DNA from: Elusimicrobiota bacterium
Lineage (GTDB): Bacteria > Elusimicrobiota > Elusimicrobia > 2-02-FULL-39-32
Direction: 5' to 3'
Length of the DNA stretch: 8,014 nt
Assembly: GCA_016193115.1 (NCBI GenBank)
Contig: JACPSV010000164.1
Location: forward strand, 1 to 8,014
Shown: one piece after another, positions 6,439 to 8,014 of the stretch
Layout of the letters: every line of letters begins with the position of its first letter
Position numbering within the stretch: position 1 is the first letter of the stretch
Notes under the pieces: generated by a model
What the model was told of the DNA's origin: nothing
Database searches by the model: none
The model's input: only the letters and a program-made list of their open reading frames with translations
Program-made: the position numbers and the translations under genes

Positions 6439-6618
6439 TTAAACGATTTTAGTTTCGAAAATCTTTATATCGTCTTCGCTCAGGTTTCTTACCTTCTTTA
6501 GTTTTGTGAAATATTTTTTTGCAGTCTTGTAGTTTCTAGAGGCCAAAGTATCCACTGCAACACCTTGTAGCACATCCACCAATATATAGATTTTACTTCC
6601 CAAATCAATCTTTTTCAT
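6439..6618 (-). CDS. Small protein of unknown function (59 aa), possible third gene of the abiE operon
   Basis: A 59-residue protein with no membrane segment and no cysteine. It starts MKKIDLGSKIYILVDVLQGV, continues with a basic middle (KTAKKYFTKLKKVR) and ends with acidic NLSEDDIKIFE. I have the impression of small uncharacterised proteins with a similar ending (RNL-x-EDD-x-x-x-FE), but cannot name a family. ATG at 6618 is chosen because GGAGG lies 8 bases upstream on the minus strand; a TTG ten codons earlier would absorb that site. If the 183-bp element is removed, the abiEi-like gene would stop 14 bases before this ATG, so the small gene was probably the last gene of an abiEii-abiEi operon. 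It is now separated from it by the element and may be transcribed through it or from a new promoter. Confidence 0.65.
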   Translation of the reverse strand: MKKIDLGSKIYILVDVLQGVAVDTLASRNYKTAKKYFTKLKKVRNLSEDDIKIFETKIV

Positions 6619-6626
6619 AATACACT

Positions 6627-6631
6627 CCTCC
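6627..6631 (-). promoter_or_regulatory. Ribosome-binding site of the 59-aa gene
   Basis: On the minus strand GGAGG, 8 bases before the ATG at 6618. It decides the start of the small gene and immediately follows the reconstructed original stop (TAG at 6633-6635) of the upstream abiEi-like gene. Confidence 0.7.
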
Positions 6632-6658
6632 ACTAGATTTTGACACAAATATTATTCT

Positions 6659-6667
6659 CTCTTAAGT
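6659..6667. repeat. Target-site duplication, left copy (CTCTTAAGT)
   Basis: A perfect 9-bp direct repeat CTCTTAAGT touches the left end of the 183-bp element and recurs at 6851-6859 directly after its right end. This is the signature of a transposition target-site duplication. Confidence 0.88.
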
Positions 6668-6850
6668 CACAGCTGTCCGGTTAAAGTACGACGGAGAGCC
6701 ACCCATCCGCTCATGGTGAGCTTGTCGAACCATGAGCAGCCGTGCTCACCCTTCGACGATCTCATGGTTCGACAGGCTCACCATGAGCGGGCGGTATAAG
6801 GTGCACTTTAAACAAATGATTTAAACGCATAATTTAACCGGACACCAGTG
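6668..6850 (+). mobile_element. MITE-like element, 183-bp copy with 9-bp target-site duplication
   Basis: A non-coding element with terminal inverted repeats CACAGCTGTCCGGTTAAA (6668-6685) and TTTAACCGGACACCAGTG (6833-6850), flanked by a perfect 9-bp direct repeat. Inside are two hairpin units in opposite orientation, at 6709-6737 and 6761-6787, each with stem CTCATGGT/ACCATGAG and an 11-nt loop, and an AT-rich segment at 6796-6832. The left half is nearly identical to the inverse of the element at 3935-4055. No transposase can be encoded in this length, so it depends on a helper. The 9-bp duplication and the TGTCCGGTTAAA end could fit an IS4-type or similar DDE transposase, but that is a guess. 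It separates the abiEi-like gene from the 59-aa gene and supplies the abiEi-like stop codon. Confidence 0.9.
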
Positions 6851-7448
6851 CTCTTAAGTAGGAAATTAGAGGGGGATAATTAAATCGAAGGGCGTACTGA
6901 CTTAGTTTCCGCGTATCGAGATTCCATTTGCGTCCTCTCTTGTGGGGGAATCCAATGGGCGACCTGGGAATAAGAGCCAGATAGATGAGATCTAAAAAGG
7001 CTTTTTCGGGTTCGGCGATGGGGAATGATCCACCCTTGAATTGCTTAAATTCGTAACCCCACATCAGATGTTCAGGCAAATGGTGGATATGGAATTCTCC
7101 AACCGTTGTGCGATAGTTCCTGGGAGAGGCAGAGGTGACCGCGTAAACCACATGGGGAATCTCTTCAATCACGCCCTGGTCCGCTAACGCGCTATAGAGA
7201 GATACATAAGAGGGCCATGGGGATCGGAGATGCGGCACGAGCTCAAACGGATTTAAATCGGGAGCCAAACGGTTGACCCAAACCCCGCGTTTCATTTTCC
7301 CCAAAAGTTCTCCTTTTTCAAGGCGGTGTAACGCTTGGGTGATCGCGGACGGAGCCATTCCGGTTAAGGTAAGCGCATCGCCAGTTGTAAAGATGCGCAA
7401 CTTGTGGGAATACAGTAATTTCAATAGTTCTGCCGCAGATTTTCTCAT
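6834..7448 (-). CDS. AbiEi-like antitoxin / transcriptional regulator, 3' end altered by element
   Basis: A 204-aa protein of the AbiEi family (COG5340 type). Residues 1-60 form a winged helix-turn-helix (LRIFTTGDALTLTGMAPSAITQALHRLEK, wing GVWVNR), residues 80-123 hold the SYVSLYSALADQGVIEEIP and HIHHL region, and 144-157 carry the typical IAEPEKAFLDLIYL. AbiEi proteins repress their own promoter and neutralise the AbiEii nucleotidyltransferase in type IV toxin-antitoxin/abortive-infection systems. The ATG overlaps the upstream toxin gene stop in ATGA, so the two are translationally coupled. The last codons (LVSG and stop) lie in the terminal repeat of the inserted element. Without it the frame would read ENNICVKI after R199 and stop at 6633-6635, giving 207 residues. 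The main domains are intact, so the protein is probably functional. The family call is by motif; DNA target and partner specificity are unknown. Confidence 0.82.
   Translation of the reverse strand: MRKSAAELLKLLYSHKLRIFTTGDALTLTGMAPSAITQALHRLEKGELLGKMKRGVWVNRLAPDLNPFELVPHLRSPWPSYVSLYSALADQGVIEEIPHVVYAVTSASPRNYRTTVGEFHIHHLPEHLMWGYEFKQFKGGSFPIAEPEKAFLDLIYLALIPRSPIGFPHKRGRKWNLDTRKLSQYALRFNYPPLISYLRALVSG
6851..6859. repeat. Target-site duplication, right copy (CTCTTAAGT)
   Basis: Partner of the copy at 6659-6667. It lies inside the coding frame of the abiEi-like gene, encoding the end of SYLR on the minus strand. Confidence 0.88.
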
Positions 7449-8014
7449 TCTAGCATCTGAATTAGCTTATCTTCGACTAGAGACTTCAAATTGTTAAAGG
7501 CCGCCTCTTCTTGATACAGTTGCATCAACGACTCGGTGAGAAACGGGAGAACCTGCGCTCTAAAATCCCTGTGAGAGAATTGGCTCACTTTATCAATAGC
7601 GTGTTGAACGGTATCCTTGCTCCCTTCCATTTGTTTTAGCGCATTTTTCGGTTTCACCGAGAGATTGTTAAAAAGATGATACAGATCGAATAGGTCTCTG
7701 GTCGCATAACGCGACGAAGAAGCCAGAGCGTTAATTTTATGAATGACCATTGAATCAGCGTCATAATAGTGTGTTGCGAATGGAACCATCGTGTGAGAGG
7801 ACAAAATCTCGGGACTCGGAATACCCGTGGAGTAAATGAGATCCTTTCTCCTGCGGCTGAATTCCACTTTAGTTGACAAGGAACCCGTGTTGCTTAAGAG
7901 GAGTGTGAACTTCCACCTTTGCGTTGTTTCTGTCTGTTTAGGTTTATGCGCTCTGACCTCCACAATTCCTCTGGGAATGAGCGGGCTGAGAAAGGAACGG
8001 CTTCCAGCGATAGA
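7445..8014 (-). CDS. AbiEii-like nucleotidyltransferase toxin, C-terminal part (runs off window)
   Basis: The C-terminal 189 residues of an AbiEii/AbiGii-family protein (COG2253 type). The frame is open to the window edge at 8014 and its first visible residues (RSFLSPLIPRGIVEVRAHKP) read as continuous protein, so the GTG at 7963 is not the start. The N-terminal nucleotidyltransferase motif (GS...D.D) lies outside the window. Visible landmarks are KVEFSRRRK, then YYDADSMVIHKINALASSS and TRDLFDLYHL, the conserved lysine and RDL-D region of the family, followed by a helical tail. Members use a nucleotide triphosphate to modify RNA targets and block growth; the partner antitoxin is normally AbiEi. 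Here the toxin gene comes first and its TGA overlaps the antitoxin ATG by four bases. Toxin-first is the reverse of the Lactococcus abiEi-abiEii order. Activity cannot be judged without the N-terminus. Confidence 0.8.
   Translation of the reverse strand, partial: SIAGSRSFLSPLIPRGIVEVRAHKPKQTETTQRWKFTLLLSNTGSLSTKVEFSRRRKDLIYSTGIPSPEILSSHTMVPFATHYYDADSMVIHKINALASSSRYATRDLFDLYHLFNNLSVKPKNALKQMEGSKDTVQHAIDKVSQFSHRDFRAQVLPFLTESLMQLYQEEAAFNNLKSLVEDKLIQMLE

Noticed and set aside
7961..7963. GTG at 7963 (minus) as the start of the AbiEii-like gene
   Set aside because: The frame stays open to the window edge with protein-like residues, and the catalytic N-terminal motif is missing, so the gene must begin outside the window.

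Overview
The window looks like a chromosomal segment from a Gram-negative-type bacterium of moderate GC content. It uses TTG and GTG starts and Shine-Dalgarno initiation, and its genes are tightly packed. No marker gene fixes the taxon. The mix of genes (a MagIII/EndoIII-like glycosylase, DUF3467, CinA, an atypical GH13 protein) together with abundant dispersed palindromes resembles uncultured lineages such as Omnitrophota or Nitrospinota, but that placement is a guess.

Layout. Positions 1-2977 (+) hold a tight run: the 3' part of a gamma-carbonic-anhydrase-like hexapeptide-repeat protein, an endonuclease-III-superfamily DNA glycosylase that lacks the lyase lysine, and a 636-aa GH13-like protein whose active-site motifs are unusual. 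Positions 2978-3117 separate convergent genes and carry a pair of inverted hairpins. Positions 3118-3931 (-) hold a family 2 glycosyltransferase gene broken by a frameshift. Positions 3935-4055 are a short inverted-repeat mobile element inserted exactly at that gene's start codon. Positions 4071-6423 (+) hold a promoter, an HNH endonuclease gene (also frameshifted), a 50-aa membrane protein, a DUF3467 protein and CinA. On the minus strand, positions 6439-8014 hold a 59-aa protein, a second and longer copy of the mobile element, an AbiEi-like antitoxin/regulator, and the C-terminal part of an AbiEii-like nucleotidyltransferase toxin that runs off the window.

Most notable is a family of MITE-like elements. 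The two copies (121 and 183 bp, opposite orientation) share about 18-bp terminal inverted repeats containing TGTCCGGTTAAA. They are flanked by perfect direct repeats: CTCTTAAGT (9 bp) around the 183-bp copy and CCATTTT (7 bp) around the 121-bp copy. Removing each element and one repeat on paper reconstructs sensible ancestral loci. At the glycosyltransferase, the start codon regains an AAAAGG ribosome-binding site. At the AbiE locus, the antitoxin regains an 8-residue C-terminal tail, and the 59-aa gene then follows 14 bases after its stop, giving a three-gene abiEii-abiEi-orf59 operon. Inside the elements, and also standing alone at 3013-3090, are hairpin units with a nearly constant 11-nt loop and stems that differ by compensatory base changes.

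In function, the left part is housekeeping (DNA repair, carbohydrate metabolism), the middle is a small CinA-containing cluster, and the right end is an accessory abortive-infection/toxin-antitoxin module. Two adjacent genes (glycosyltransferase and HNH) each contain one frame disruption of the same sign, so either local gene decay or sequence error is possible.
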